Origin: Vulcanimicrobiota bacterium
Lineage (GTDB): Bacteria > Vulcanimicrobiota > Vulcanimicrobiia > Vulcanimicrobiales > Vulcanimicrobiaceae
Direction of reading: 5' to 3'
Length of the DNA stretch: 64,000 nt
NCBI GenBank assembly: GCA_013036095.1
Contig: JAAXCW010000001.1
Location: 186,001-250,000 of the forward strand
This document shows, piece by piece, positions 41,176-48,762 of the stretch; positions within the stretch are counted from its first letter, which is position 1, and the number at the start of each line of letters is the position of its first letter. Made by a program: the position numbers and the translations under genes. Below the pieces are notes generated by a model. The model was given only the letters and a program-made list of their open reading frames with translations, had not been told where the DNA came from and did not search any database.

Positions 41176-42020
41176 TGCGCATCGCCGTCTTCGGCGCTAG
41201 CGGCTTCATCGGCAGCCACCTCGTGGCCGCTTTGCGAGCGCGCGGCGACGACGTGCGCGCGGCCTCGATGCGCGAACCGCATGCCGCGGCCGCCGCCGCC
41301 GGCGGAATGGACGCTGTGGTCAACCTCGCCGGCGAACCGATCGCACAGCGCTGGAACGCCGAAGTCAAGCAGCGCATCCGCGAAAGCCGTACCACCACGC
41401 CTTCGAAATTCTTCGACGCGCTCGCTCACGTCGAACCCAAACCGCAGACATACGTCAGCGCATCGGCAATCGGCTATTACGGAACGAGCGAAGAGGATAC
41501 GTTCACGGAAAGCAGCCCGCCGGGAATGGATTTTCTGGCGCAGGTTTGCGTCGAATGGGAAAGCATCGCGCAGCGTGGACGCGAGCACGGAATGCGCGTC
41601 GCCTGCATCCGTAACGGTTTGGCGCTCGGCCGCGACGGCGGCGTGCTGGAGCGAATTCTGCCGATCTTCAAAACCGGCACCGGCGGCAGGTTGGGAACCG
41701 GAAAGCAATGGTATTCCTGGATCCACATCGACGATCTCGTTAGTCTCTACCTGCTTGCGATCGACAGACTCGACGGCTCCGTAAACGGAACCGCTCCCAA
41801 TCCCGTACGCAATAAGGAATTCACGGAAACGCTCGGAGAGACGCTTCACCGCCCGGCCGCGCTGCCCGTTCCGAACTTTGCGCTGAAAATGATGTTGGGT
41901 GAAGCGGCGGAAATGGCGCTGCAGGGGCAACGCGTTCTGCCGGAGCGCGCACAGTCCGAAGGTTTTCTATTTAAATATCCAACACTCGAGTCCGCGTTGG
42001 CCAACTTGGTGTCAGCGTAG
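41175..42020 (+). CDS. TIGR01777-family NAD(P)-dependent epimerase (SDR39U1-like)
   Basis: The 281-residue extended SDR has an NAD motif IAVFGASGFIGSHLVAAL, NLAGEPIAQRWNAEVKQRIRESRTTTP, SASAIGYYGTSEEDTFTES (YYG with the catalytic Tyr region), GKQWYSWIHIDDLVSLYLLAID and a DUF1731-like C terminus (LPERAQSEGFLFKYPTLESAL). TGATG couples it to glcE. The physiological substrate of this family is unknown. It ends the co-directional run that began at queD, and repeat copies 5a/5b follow. Confidence 0.9.
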   Translation: MRIAVFGASGFIGSHLVAALRARGDDVRAASMREPHAAAAAAGGMDAVVNLAGEPIAQRWNAEVKQRIRESRTTTPSKFFDALAHVEPKPQTYVSASAIGYYGTSEEDTFTESSPPGMDFLAQVCVEWESIAQRGREHGMRVACIRNGLALGRDGGVLERILPIFKTGTGGRLGTGKQWYSWIHIDDLVSLYLLAIDRLDGSVNGTAPNPVRNKEFTETLGETLHRPAALPVPNFALKMMLGEAAEMALQGQRVLPERAQSEGFLFKYPTLESALANLVSA

Positions 42021-42045
42021 CAACCCGGTGTCATAGTGATTACGG

Positions 42046-42180
42046 TGTCATCCTGAGCTTGTCGAAGGACCCCGAGCAGCGTCCCCAAAGGGACGCATGA
42101 CGAGGGTACAGTGCTAGTGTCATGGTGAGCTTGTCGAACCACCCCGAGCAGCGCGCCTATGGCGCGCAAGCCGAGGGGCG
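42046..42180 (+). repeat. Dispersed hairpin repeat, two tandem copies (5a and 5b)
   Basis: Copy 5a: TGTCATCCTGAGC (42046-42058), GTCGAAGGAC (42061-42070), CGAGCAGCG (42073-42081), hairpin GCGTCCC/GGGACGC (42079-42085, 42090-42096), ATGACGAGGG. Copy 5b: TGTCATGGTGAGC (42118-42130), GTCGAACCAC, CGAGCAGCG, hairpin GCGCGCC/GGCGCGC (42151-42157, 42161-42167), CCGAGGGG. They lie just upstream of the secreted protein gene at 42197. Confidence 0.85.
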
Positions 42181-42196
42181 CTAAAAGGGAGAATCC

Positions 42197-42751
42197 ATGA
42201 AGCAAGTTATTTCCGTCGCAATCATTCTTTCGCTGACGAGCTTTGCAGCGGCGCCGGCGATGGCCTACCCCGGCCCTACAAAAATCGTAAGTTATAGCGC
42301 CTCCGGCATGAAAGGGAAAGCCGTCACCGGCTCCTGCTGGACGAGCTCGATCGCGTCATCGCGCAGCGACGCATTCCGCTGCATGATCGGTAATTCGATC
42401 ATGGATCCGTGTTTCAAACTCTCCGCAAAAGCCGTCGCGTGTCCGCAGAATGTCGCGGCGAACACCGGCGTGATCATCAGCCTCACGAAGCCCTTACCGC
42501 AACCCAACCCTAAGAGCGCCGCAAAGCCATGGCGCTACCAAATTGCTGGAGGCAGCGGCATCATGTGCAATGCCGGCACCGGAACGGTCGTCGGGAATTA
42601 TCCCTACTACTGCAGCGGCAACCTCGTCTGCACGGTTCCGGCCGCCACAACGAAATGGCCCACAACATTTATGGCGCAATGCGGCACCCCCAGTGGCCCT
42701 ATGACCGTCAAAGGTGCGCGCCCCATGTTTGTGATGACGCTCTGGCAATAG
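42197..42751 (+). CDS. Secreted cysteine-rich protein, unknown function
   Basis: The 184-residue product has a signal peptide (KQVISVAIILSLTSFAAAPAMA) with likely cleavage after AMA and a mature part with seven cysteines (GSCWTSS, FRCMIG, DPCFK, VACPQN, IMCNAG, YYCSGN, LVCTV). Gly- and Ser-rich turns such as IAGGSGIMCNAG resemble small secreted beta-rich proteins. No family is recognised. A strong AAAGGGAG ribosome site precedes ATG 42197, and repeat copy 5b ends 16 bases upstream. Confidence 0.75.
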   Translation: MKQVISVAIILSLTSFAAAPAMAYPGPTKIVSYSASGMKGKAVTGSCWTSSIASSRSDAFRCMIGNSIMDPCFKLSAKAVACPQNVAANTGVIISLTKPLPQPNPKSAAKPWRYQIAGGSGIMCNAGTGTVVGNYPYYCSGNLVCTVPAATTKWPTTFMAQCGTPSGPMTVKGARPMFVMTLWQ

Positions 42752-42767
42752 GCACCCGGCCTACGCT

Positions 42768-43217
42768 CTATAGCGGGTTGAAACAACACTCTTGCTTGGT
42801 TCCGCCACCACGCCACAAAACTCGAAAATGCACACATTGACGGCCGTTCCCGTGATGGGCGTTGAATGTTTCACCCCAGACTTGTGCATATCGTAAGTCG
42901 AGCAGATTCGATGGCATGCGTGCCTTAACAACTAGGGTAGCACCCTTTCCCGAAATCGACACATTCAATGGCTGAGGTAGCCTTGGCTCCATCGCGGAGT
43001 CCACGTTAAAGCGGTTTGCCATGTAGAGCTGCCATATTCCGGTCCAAAGTTCATGCGCTTCGCTAGATTGTGTTTCATACGAATCAAAAACCGGGGTGGG
43101 ATCGAGGCAAGAACCACGCAGAAATGCATAGACAGCACCAAGCATGATCAATGCACTGATTGCTATTGCCGCTACTGCGGTGAGAACGAAGCCCAGCTGA
43201 GGTTCCCGTCGCTCCAA
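42768..43217 (-). CDS. Single-pass membrane protein, unknown function
   Basis: The 149-residue product has a short cytosolic start, a transmembrane helix at about 10-33 (VLTAVAAIAISALIMLGAVYA) and an extracytoplasmic domain with WTGIWQLYMANRF, LNVSISGKGATLVVKARMPSNLL and cysteines near the end (CVHFRV, CCFNPL). No family is recognised. Its stop is 17 bases from the convergent secreted protein. Its upstream boundary meets the trxB stop at 43235, so it may be co-transcribed with trxB. Confidence 0.65.
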   Translation of the reverse strand: MERREPQLGFVLTAVAAIAISALIMLGAVYAFLRGSCLDPTPVFDSYETQSSEAHELWTGIWQLYMANRFNVDSAMEPRLPQPLNVSISGKGATLVVKARMPSNLLDLRYAQVWGETFNAHHGNGRQCVHFRVLWRGGGTKQECCFNPL

Positions 43218-43234
43218 ATCCGTGCCGTAGTAGT

Positions 43235-44173
43235 TTAGGCTATCGCTTCTTCGATTGGAAATTCGAGCGCTTCGAGATACTTTTCCGCATCCATTGCCGC
43301 GCGGCAGCCGGCACCGGCGGCAGTGACGGCCTGCTTGTAGCGGATATCGTTGACGTCGCCGGCGACAAAAACGCCTTCGACGTTGGTTGAAACGCCGTCG
43401 GGCGAAGCGATATACCCCATCGCATCCAAGTCGAGCTGGTCCTTGAAGATGGCTGTGTTCGGATCGTGGCCGATCGCAATGAAGAGGGCGTCCGCCTCAA
43501 GTTCGCTGCGCGTGCCGTCGGCGAGATTGTGCAACTTGAGCGCGCGCAATTTCTCCTCGCCCACCGCTTCTTCGACAGCCGTATTCCAAATGAACGAGAT
43601 TTTGTCGTGCGCGAAGGCGCGGTCGGCCATGATTTTGCTCGCGCGCAGCGTGTCGCGGCGGTGAATAACGGTGACCTTATAGCCGAAGCGCGTCAAGAAG
43701 AGCGCCTCTTCCATCGCCGAATCCCCGCCCCCAACGACAACGATGTGTTTCTCGCGGAAAAACGCGCCGTCACAGGTCGCGCACGTGGAAATGCCGCGCC
43801 CGCGTAATTTCTCTTCGCCCGGAATATTGAGCCAGCGCGCATTCGCGCCGGTGGCGACGATCACGCTTTTGCCTTTAAACGTCGCCTCCGCCGTCGTGAC
43901 TTCGAGCGGGCGCTTGGAAAAATCGACCGAAAGCACGTCGACGTTTTCGATCCGCGCGCCAAAGCGTTCGGCTTGCTCGCGAAACTTGATCATCAGATCG
44001 GGACCCATGATGCCGTCGGGGAAGCCCGGATAGTTCTCGACCTCGGTCGTCAACATCAGCTGTCCGCCGTACATGCCGCCGGCAAGCACCAGCGGACGCA
44101 AATTAGCGCGCGCGGCGTAGATTGCGGCGGTCAGTCCCGCGGGACCAGAGCCGATGATGATGACGCGTTCCAT
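43235..44173 (-). CDS. trxB: Thioredoxin reductase
   Basis: The 312-residue flavoprotein reduces thioredoxin with NADPH. It has FAD motif IIIGSGPAGLTAAIYAARA, the active-site pair CATC (STCATCDGAFF), NADPH motif IVVVGGGDSAMEEALFL and the C-terminal FAD motif GVFVAGDVNDIRYKQAVTAAG. Length and arrangement match low-molecular-weight bacterial TrxB. It could supply electrons to a thioredoxin for the Sec peroxiredoxin at 19325, though they are not linked. It starts at ATG 44173 divergent from the MBL gene. Confidence 0.95.
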   Translation of the reverse strand: MERVIIIGSGPAGLTAAIYAARANLRPLVLAGGMYGGQLMLTTEVENYPGFPDGIMGPDLMIKFREQAERFGARIENVDVLSVDFSKRPLEVTTAEATFKGKSVIVATGANARWLNIPGEEKLRGRGISTCATCDGAFFREKHIVVVGGGDSAMEEALFLTRFGYKVTVIHRRDTLRASKIMADRAFAHDKISFIWNTAVEEAVGEEKLRALKLHNLADGTRSELEADALFIAIGHDPNTAIFKDQLDLDAMGYIASPDGVSTNVEGVFVAGDVNDIRYKQAVTAAGAGCRAAMDAEKYLEALEFPIEEAIA

Positions 44174-44250
44174 GCCGCTCGCTTCGACCGGGCGCGTTCC
44201 CCCTCCGGTTGCGACGGGCCGCGGAAGCGGCGGCGCAGAAGCCGATTTCG

Positions 44251-45069
44251 ATGGCGCTTGAGGACGAATTCGGCGACGTTCTAACCAAGGCGATGAAGGG
44301 GACGCGGGCGACGACGGCCGCGCTTGCCCGCGTCACCGGTCTCCAGGCCGGCGATATCGACGACTGGCGCCGCGGGCGCGACGTACCCAATGAGGCGCAG
44401 GCGCGCGCCCTGGCAGTGCTCCTGCGCCTCGATCCTGGAAAGCTCGCCGACGCGGCCGCCCAGCGGTGGCATCCCGAGCACGTCTCGCTGCCCGACGTGC
44501 GGCACCACCCGCAGCATCCGCATCCGAGCAACGGCTACGTCTTTTTCTTAGATGGCGGAAAGCGCGCCGCGCTCGTCGATCCGGCTGGCATCCCCGGCAA
44601 TTTGCTGCGCATTCTGCGCGACGGCGCGTACCACTTGGAGTACATCTTCGTCACGCACAAGCACGCCGACCATTGCGATGCGACGGCCGATGTCGCCGCC
44701 AATTTTCCGAAGGCGAAAATCGTGATGCATCGTGCCGACGTGCAAGCCATCGGATCGCTCGCGAGCTCTGCGCTGCTGGTCAAAGACGGCGAGGAAGTAC
44801 CTTTCGGCGACGTCCGGATCCGGCTGCTGCATACGCCCGGCCACACCGACGGCTCGTCGTCTTACCTATTTAAATCCACGCTCTTTACCGGCGACACGCT
44901 CTTCGCCGGCAGTGTCGGCGGCGCGTACGGCGATGCTTCGACCTACGAAGACATCCTCAACAGCGTTCGCTCGAAGATTTTCACGCTTCCCGAAGACACC
45001 GTACTTATGCCCGGCCACGGTCCGCCGTCAAAAGTGGCGTGGGAGAAAGAGCACAACCCGTTTTTCTAG
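44251..45069 (+). CDS. HTH-metallo-beta-lactamase fusion protein
   Basis: The 272-residue protein has an N-terminal XRE-like helix-turn-helix (about residues 5-65: LTKAMKGTRATTAALARVTG, VPNEAQARALAVLLRLDPGKL) and a glyoxalase II-like MBL domain: HKHADHCDAT for zinc, HTPGHTDGSSSYLF, LFTGDTLFAGSVG and MPGHGPPSKV. MBL enzymes of this type hydrolyse thioesters or persulfides. The HTH suggests DNA binding or partner recognition. ATG 44251 is preferred. The TTG at 44209 adds a low-confidence extension. Confidence 0.85.
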   Translation: MALEDEFGDVLTKAMKGTRATTAALARVTGLQAGDIDDWRRGRDVPNEAQARALAVLLRLDPGKLADAAAQRWHPEHVSLPDVRHHPQHPHPSNGYVFFLDGGKRAALVDPAGIPGNLLRILRDGAYHLEYIFVTHKHADHCDATADVAANFPKAKIVMHRADVQAIGSLASSALLVKDGEEVPFGDVRIRLLHTPGHTDGSSSYLFKSTLFTGDTLFAGSVGGAYGDASTYEDILNSVRSKIFTLPEDTVLMPGHGPPSKVAWEKEHNPFF

Positions 45070-45407
45070 CGCGTCGCGGTCGCGACGATGTGGTTATTCG
45101 CGCGAATGGTCGCGCGCGTGTGAGCAGCAGCCTTCGGATCGGTGCGGATCAAACTAAACTCATACTTCGCGCGGCCCCTGCCGTCGAGCGTCACCATCGC
45201 GTGGAACGGCGAGCACAAACGTGGCGTGCAGAATGCGGCCACCCAGCCGGCCGCGACGCCGTCGGCGCGCAGCGTGACGCGTGCGTTAGGCGCGCCGCGA
45301 ACGCTCATGGCGTACGAAGTTTGATAATTGCCGCTCGGCGCCGTCGGCAGCGACGCTCCCTTCCAGGGCGAGAGCAGCACGGTAACCAACGCAAGAACGA
45401 TCATCAC
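45066..45407 (-). CDS. Secreted hypothetical protein
   Basis: The 113-residue product has a signal-like start (MIVLALVTVLLSPWKG) and a beta-rich mature domain with repeated NARVTLRADG, GRAKYEFSLIRTD and HTRATIRANNHIV strands and two cysteines in CTPRLC. It looks like a small immunoglobulin-like or lectin-like secreted domain, but the family is not recognised. It converges with the HTH-MBL gene with a 4-base overlap. The DUF5654 gene lies 28 bases upstream on the same strand. Confidence 0.6.
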   Translation of the reverse strand: MMIVLALVTVLLSPWKGASLPTAPSGNYQTSYAMSVRGAPNARVTLRADGVAAGWVAAFCTPRLCSPFHAMVTLDGRGRAKYEFSLIRTDPKAAAHTRATIRANNHIVATATR

Positions 45408-45435
45408 CGTCCGTTATACCCTAGTTGCCGAGTTC

Positions 45436-45660
45436 TTACGGGCTCCGCTCCGCCAGCCGCCCCAGTGCCTGAATGACGAGGATCGCTATAATCGTGATGA
45501 TGACGGCATAGGCGAGTTCGGCCCAAATTCCCGAGCTCGCCTTGAGAAACATCGCGATGAGATCCGTGATGAATTTGTTCCACGCGAGGGCGGCGATTAA
45601 TCCAAAAGCGGCCGTGCCGAGCGCGATCATCGTCCCCAAATACGTCGGTTTTACTTCCAC
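45436..45660 (-). CDS. DUF5654-like small membrane protein
   Basis: The 74-residue product has two transmembrane helices (LGTMIALGTAAFGLIAALAWNKFI and WAELAYAVIITIIAILVIQALG) joined by a short loop, with TAAFGLIAALAWN typical of DUF5654 proteins. Function is unknown. It sits 34 bases downstream of the ABC-2 permease on the same strand and could be part of that transcript. Confidence 0.8.
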   Translation of the reverse strand: MEVKPTYLGTMIALGTAAFGLIAALAWNKFITDLIAMFLKASSGIWAELAYAVIITIIAILVIQALGRLAERSP

Positions 45661-45694
45661 AAAACGTCCTTCCCAGTACCGCGTAGGCCGTACT

Positions 45695-46456
45695 TTAGAC
45701 GCGCAACTTATACCCGGTTACGGCCATGGTTAGAGCTATTCCCAAGCAGAGTGCCGCCAGCCCCGTGATGACGGTCATCGAAAGCCACAGCGGCAGGTAG
45801 CTCGCGTTCGTATAGCTATACCGGAACGCGTCGATCGCATAAAACATCGGATTAAAATACTCGAATCGCAGGATGCTTGCCGGCAAGAACTGCGCCGGCG
45901 TAAAAGCGCTGCCGACGAAGACTAGCGGTGTGATTGCAAACGTCGTCAGCACGGCAAGGTGATCGAACTTCTCCGCCATCAGCCCAAAGATCACGCCGAG
46001 CGCGGAAAAGAGCAGCGCGACATCGACAATCACGGCAAAGTAGAGCAGCCAGTCCCGCGGCAGCGTGTGCACGAGCGCGAAGCCTAGCCCCATAATGAGA
46101 CATGCAATGAGCATCGCACGAGTGATGCTGCCCAAGATGTATCCGAAAACGATCTCATATGCCGACATCGGCGCGATCAGCATTTCCTGGATCCAATTCA
46201 TGAAGCGCGCCTGAAAGACCGAACTGCTGCACTCGCCGTACGACGAGTCGATGACTTGCAGCATGATGAGTCCCGGAATCAAAAACACCGAATACGACAT
46301 GCCGTGCGGCGCGTGAACGCGGCTGCCCAGTGCAACGCCGAAAACAAAAACATAGAGCGCAGTTGTGATCATCGGCGGCCAGATGACTTGATTGATGATC
46401 TTCAGGCTGCGCACCATCTCGCGCTTCATCAGCGTGAACATCCCGACCGAGTTCAT
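45695..46456 (-). CDS. ABC-2-type transporter permease
   Basis: The 253-residue integral membrane protein has six hydrophobic segments (IWPPMITTALYVFVFGVALG, YSVFLIPGLIMLQVI, ILGSITRAMLIACLIMGLGF, LLYFAVIVDVALLFSALGVIFG, FAITPLVFVGSAF, LWLSMTVITGLAALCLGIALTM) and the ABC-2 FTPAQFLP segment. It forms an exporter with the ATPase encoded just upstream (4-base overlap). Its substrate is unknown; drug or polysaccharide efflux is typical for the NodJ/DrrB-like class. Confidence 0.9.
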   Translation of the reverse strand: MNSVGMFTLMKREMVRSLKIINQVIWPPMITTALYVFVFGVALGSRVHAPHGMSYSVFLIPGLIMLQVIDSSYGECSSSVFQARFMNWIQEMLIAPMSAYEIVFGYILGSITRAMLIACLIMGLGFALVHTLPRDWLLYFAVIVDVALLFSALGVIFGLMAEKFDHLAVLTTFAITPLVFVGSAFTPAQFLPASILRFEYFNPMFYAIDAFRYSYTNASYLPLWLSMTVITGLAALCLGIALTMAVTGYKLRV

Positions 46457-47205
46457 AAAACGTCCGCCGGACCAGAACGGGTCAGTTCCAAAAACACTTC
46501 TTGCAGCCCCTTGCCCTTACGCGTCAGCAATTCTTGCATGGGTTCTTGCGCGACGAGTCTTCCGGCGCGAATGATGCCGACGTCGCGGCAGAGCCGCTCG
46601 GCTTCCTCCAGGTAATGCGTCGTCAAGAAGATCGTCATGCCTTCGCGATTGAGCTGCTGCAGCAGTTCCCATAGCTCCAGCCGCAACTCTACGTCCACTC
46701 CTGCCGTTGGTTCGTCCAAAATTAGCAGCTGCGGAGAATTGACGAGCGCGCGGGCCAGTGTGAGCCGCCGTTTCTGTCCGCCCGACAGTTTCAAATAATC
46801 GAGCTTCGACTTCGAAGCCAATCCGAAACGCTCGAGCAGCATGTCCGCGCGCTCCGATACGTCGCGCGCGCGAATCCCGAAATAGCCCGCCTGATAGATG
46901 AGAATGTCGCGAATGGAAAGGTAACGGTCGAAGTTGTACTCTTGCGGAGCCAAGCCGATGAAGCGCCGCGCGTCACGCCACTGCGTGAGATTGTCGTAGC
47001 CGAAGACGCGGATCGATCCGCCGTTGAGCCGGGCCAGCCCGACGATGGCGTTAATCGTCGTCGTCTTGCCGGCGCCGTTCGGACCGAGAAATCCAAAGAA
47101 ATCGCCGGCTTTCACTTGCAGTGAGACGCCGTCTACGGCCGTGAAGTCGCCGTAGCGTTTGAGGATGTTCGATATTTCGAGCGCTAAGGGATCAGCGATT
47201 TTAAT
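46453..47205 (-). CDS. ABC-2 exporter ATP-binding protein; unusual start
   Basis: The ATPase has Walker A LGPNGAGKTTTI, Q-loop GLAPQEYNFD, signature LSGGQKRRL, Walker B LLILDEPTAGVD and switch H in LTTHYLEEAERL. It partners the permease downstream. No in-frame ATG, GTG or TTG is suitable: upstream in-frame codons belong to the metallophosphoesterase coding region. ATT 47205, giving 250 residues, begins just before the conserved LALEISNILKRYGD and overlaps the phosphoesterase end by 22 bases. The start remains uncertain. Confidence 0.85.
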   Translation of the reverse strand: MKIADPLALEISNILKRYGDFTAVDGVSLQVKAGDFFGFLGPNGAGKTTTINAIVGLARLNGGSIRVFGYDNLTQWRDARRFIGLAPQEYNFDRYLSIRDILIYQAGYFGIRARDVSERADMLLERFGLASKSKLDYLKLSGGQKRRLTLARALVNSPQLLILDEPTAGVDVELRLELWELLQQLNREGMTIFLTTHYLEEAERLCRDVGIIRAGRLVAQEPMQELLTRKGKGLQEVFLELTRSGPADVL

Positions 47206-47936
47206 CGTTTGTACCGGTGGCGGCGGAGCGTCGTGATCAAATCCGATGAGCCGGGAATTCCGCAGTCGGCGAGCTGCGTCGAAACTTTCTTCACGTCGAA
47301 GGCCGCGCGGCGGTGCCGCACCTCCCAGCCGTCCGACCGTTCGGTCAAAATTGCGTACCCGGCGCGCGCGTCGCCGTCCTTCGGTAAGCCCGCCGACGAG
47401 ACATTGACGAGCATCTTGCCGCGCCACATCCGCACGTAGGGAATGTGCAGGTGGCCGAATGCGATCGTCCCGGCGGGCTCGGCTCCAATCAGCCGCTCGA
47501 GTACGTCGTCTTCCGCGCCCGGCCAGAGATGTTCGTTGTCGCTCGTCGGGTTCGCATGCACGACCAGCAACTGGTTCTCTTCGCTTCCAAAGCGCAGCGA
47601 AAACGGAAGCGTGCGCAGCCACGAGACCCACTTCTCGCCGATCTCTTTGCGTTGCCACTCAAGCTGTTTGCGATCGGCCGCATCGGCCCCCTCCAGCTCT
47701 TCGTCGGATTGCGCGCCGATGTAACGGTCAGTGTTTCCGCGTAAACATTGCGCGCCGATCTCTTGAAGGCGCTGCAGCACTTTCTTGGGTTTGGGACCAT
47801 CCATGCAAAGATCGCCGGCCGCCACGTGGATGTCCGCGCCTCCCTGTGCCTGCAGGTCGGCCAAGCACGCCTCGAGTCCCATGAGGTTTCCGTGAATGTC
47901 GGAAAAAATTGCGATCCGCAGCTGTTTGTTAGCCAC
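47184..47936 (-). CDS. YfcE/MJ0936-type metallophosphoesterase
   Basis: The 250-residue calcineurin-like phosphoesterase has RIAIFSDIHGNLMGLEACL (metal D and H), AAGDLCMDGP (GD motif), CLRGNTDRY (GNxD-like), LVVHANPTSD and IAFGHLHIPYV (GHxH). These are the metal-binding signatures. It probably cleaves phosphodiesters such as cyclic nucleotides. It overlaps the DDAH-like gene by 8 bases upstream and the exporter ATPase downstream, so all belong to one minus-strand run. Confidence 0.9.
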   Translation of the reverse strand: MANKQLRIAIFSDIHGNLMGLEACLADLQAQGGADIHVAAGDLCMDGPKPKKVLQRLQEIGAQCLRGNTDRYIGAQSDEELEGADAADRKQLEWQRKEIGEKWVSWLRTLPFSLRFGSEENQLLVVHANPTSDNEHLWPGAEDDVLERLIGAEPAGTIAFGHLHIPYVRMWRGKMLVNVSSAGLPKDGDARAGYAILTERSDGWEVRHRRAAFDVKKVSTQLADCGIPGSSDLITTLRRHRYKRLKSLIP

Positions 47937-48762
47937 GTTTCAAATCGATTGCAAGCATCGATGGAGTCAAACCGATGCGCCCGAAATCGTAAAGGTCGAT
48001 CGCGTCCACGCGCGTGCCGGCTGCCCGCAGCGCATCGATGACGCTCGGAAAACGGACGTCCGCGATGACGTGCCGGTGTCCGACGTTCAAAACCCCCGCG
48101 CCAAACTCGTCACCGCGTTCGACCGCAATCGTTTCGAAGCCGGAGAAAAGCGAGCGGTCCAGGCGCTCCGTAGCGATGACGAGCTCTTCGTCGGAAAGGA
48201 CGCCGCAAACTGCGCGCAGCGAAGGCACACCCGCGGCTAACGGCACTTCGACCGGCGTGAATCCGTGCGCGTGCGCAATTCGCGCGAACCCCTCACGGCC
48301 AAGCGCGTTGCTCCGGCGGCTGACGCCGATAAATGCGGTCTTGCCGGCCAGCACGACGTCGCTTCCGTCCAGCAGTCCCGGCACCGAAAGGTGCGCCGCG
48401 ATCGGAACGTCGCGCTTTTCGAACTCTGCCTCTATCCATGCGGCCTCCGCGCGGCGCGCAGGGGATGAAGGCCGCATGATCGCGGCGCCCGATTCAAAGA
48501 CGACCGCGACATCGGCGACTGCGCTCGCCAGCGGATCGTCCGAAGAGTTGTGCAGCTCGACGACCTCGCAGCCGAAAAAGCGCAGCGTCTTGGCAAAGAC
48601 TTCGAGTTCGGCAACCGCGCGCGTATGCACGGCGTTCGGCTCGCCCGGCAACGGCCGGGCATTCTCGATCGCCTTTGAAGGCATAACGATAAGCGCGCGG
48701 CGCAAAGCGGCCGCCGGGCTGACGATCAACCGCGGACCGTACTCCACTGCGTGCTCGCTCAT
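47929..48762 (-). CDS. DDAH/amidinotransferase-superfamily protein, probably inactive
   Basis: The 277-residue protein follows the dimethylarginine dimethylaminohydrolase fold: ALIVMPSKAIENARPL, DPLASAVADVAVVFESGAAIM, VPGLLDGSDVVLAGKTAFIGVSRRSN and VGVLSDEELVIA-like VCGVLSDEELVIATE. The usual nucleophile GLTCxS is read as GLTPSML here, and the His position near residue 180 (HLKT in DDAH) is SLRA. Both catalytic residues thus seem lost. It may be a binding or regulatory pseudoenzyme, or a divergent enzyme. It is coupled to the YncE-phosphoesterase (ATGA) upstream. Confidence 0.75.
   Translation of the reverse strand: MSEHAVEYGPRLIVSPAAALRRALIVMPSKAIENARPLPGEPNAVHTRAVAELEVFAKTLRFFGCEVVELHNSSDDPLASAVADVAVVFESGAAIMRPSSPARRAEAAWIEAEFEKRDVPIAAHLSVPGLLDGSDVVLAGKTAFIGVSRRSNALGREGFARIAHAHGFTPVEVPLAAGVPSLRAVCGVLSDEELVIATERLDRSLFSGFETIAVERGDEFGAGVLNVGHRHVIADVRFPSVIDALRAAGTRVDAIDLYDFGRIGLTPSMLAIDLKRG

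Noticed and set aside
47206-47658. Long N-terminal extension of the ABC ATPase
   Set aside because: It overlaps the metallophosphoesterase in another frame on the same strand, is very Arg-rich and has no ABC homology.
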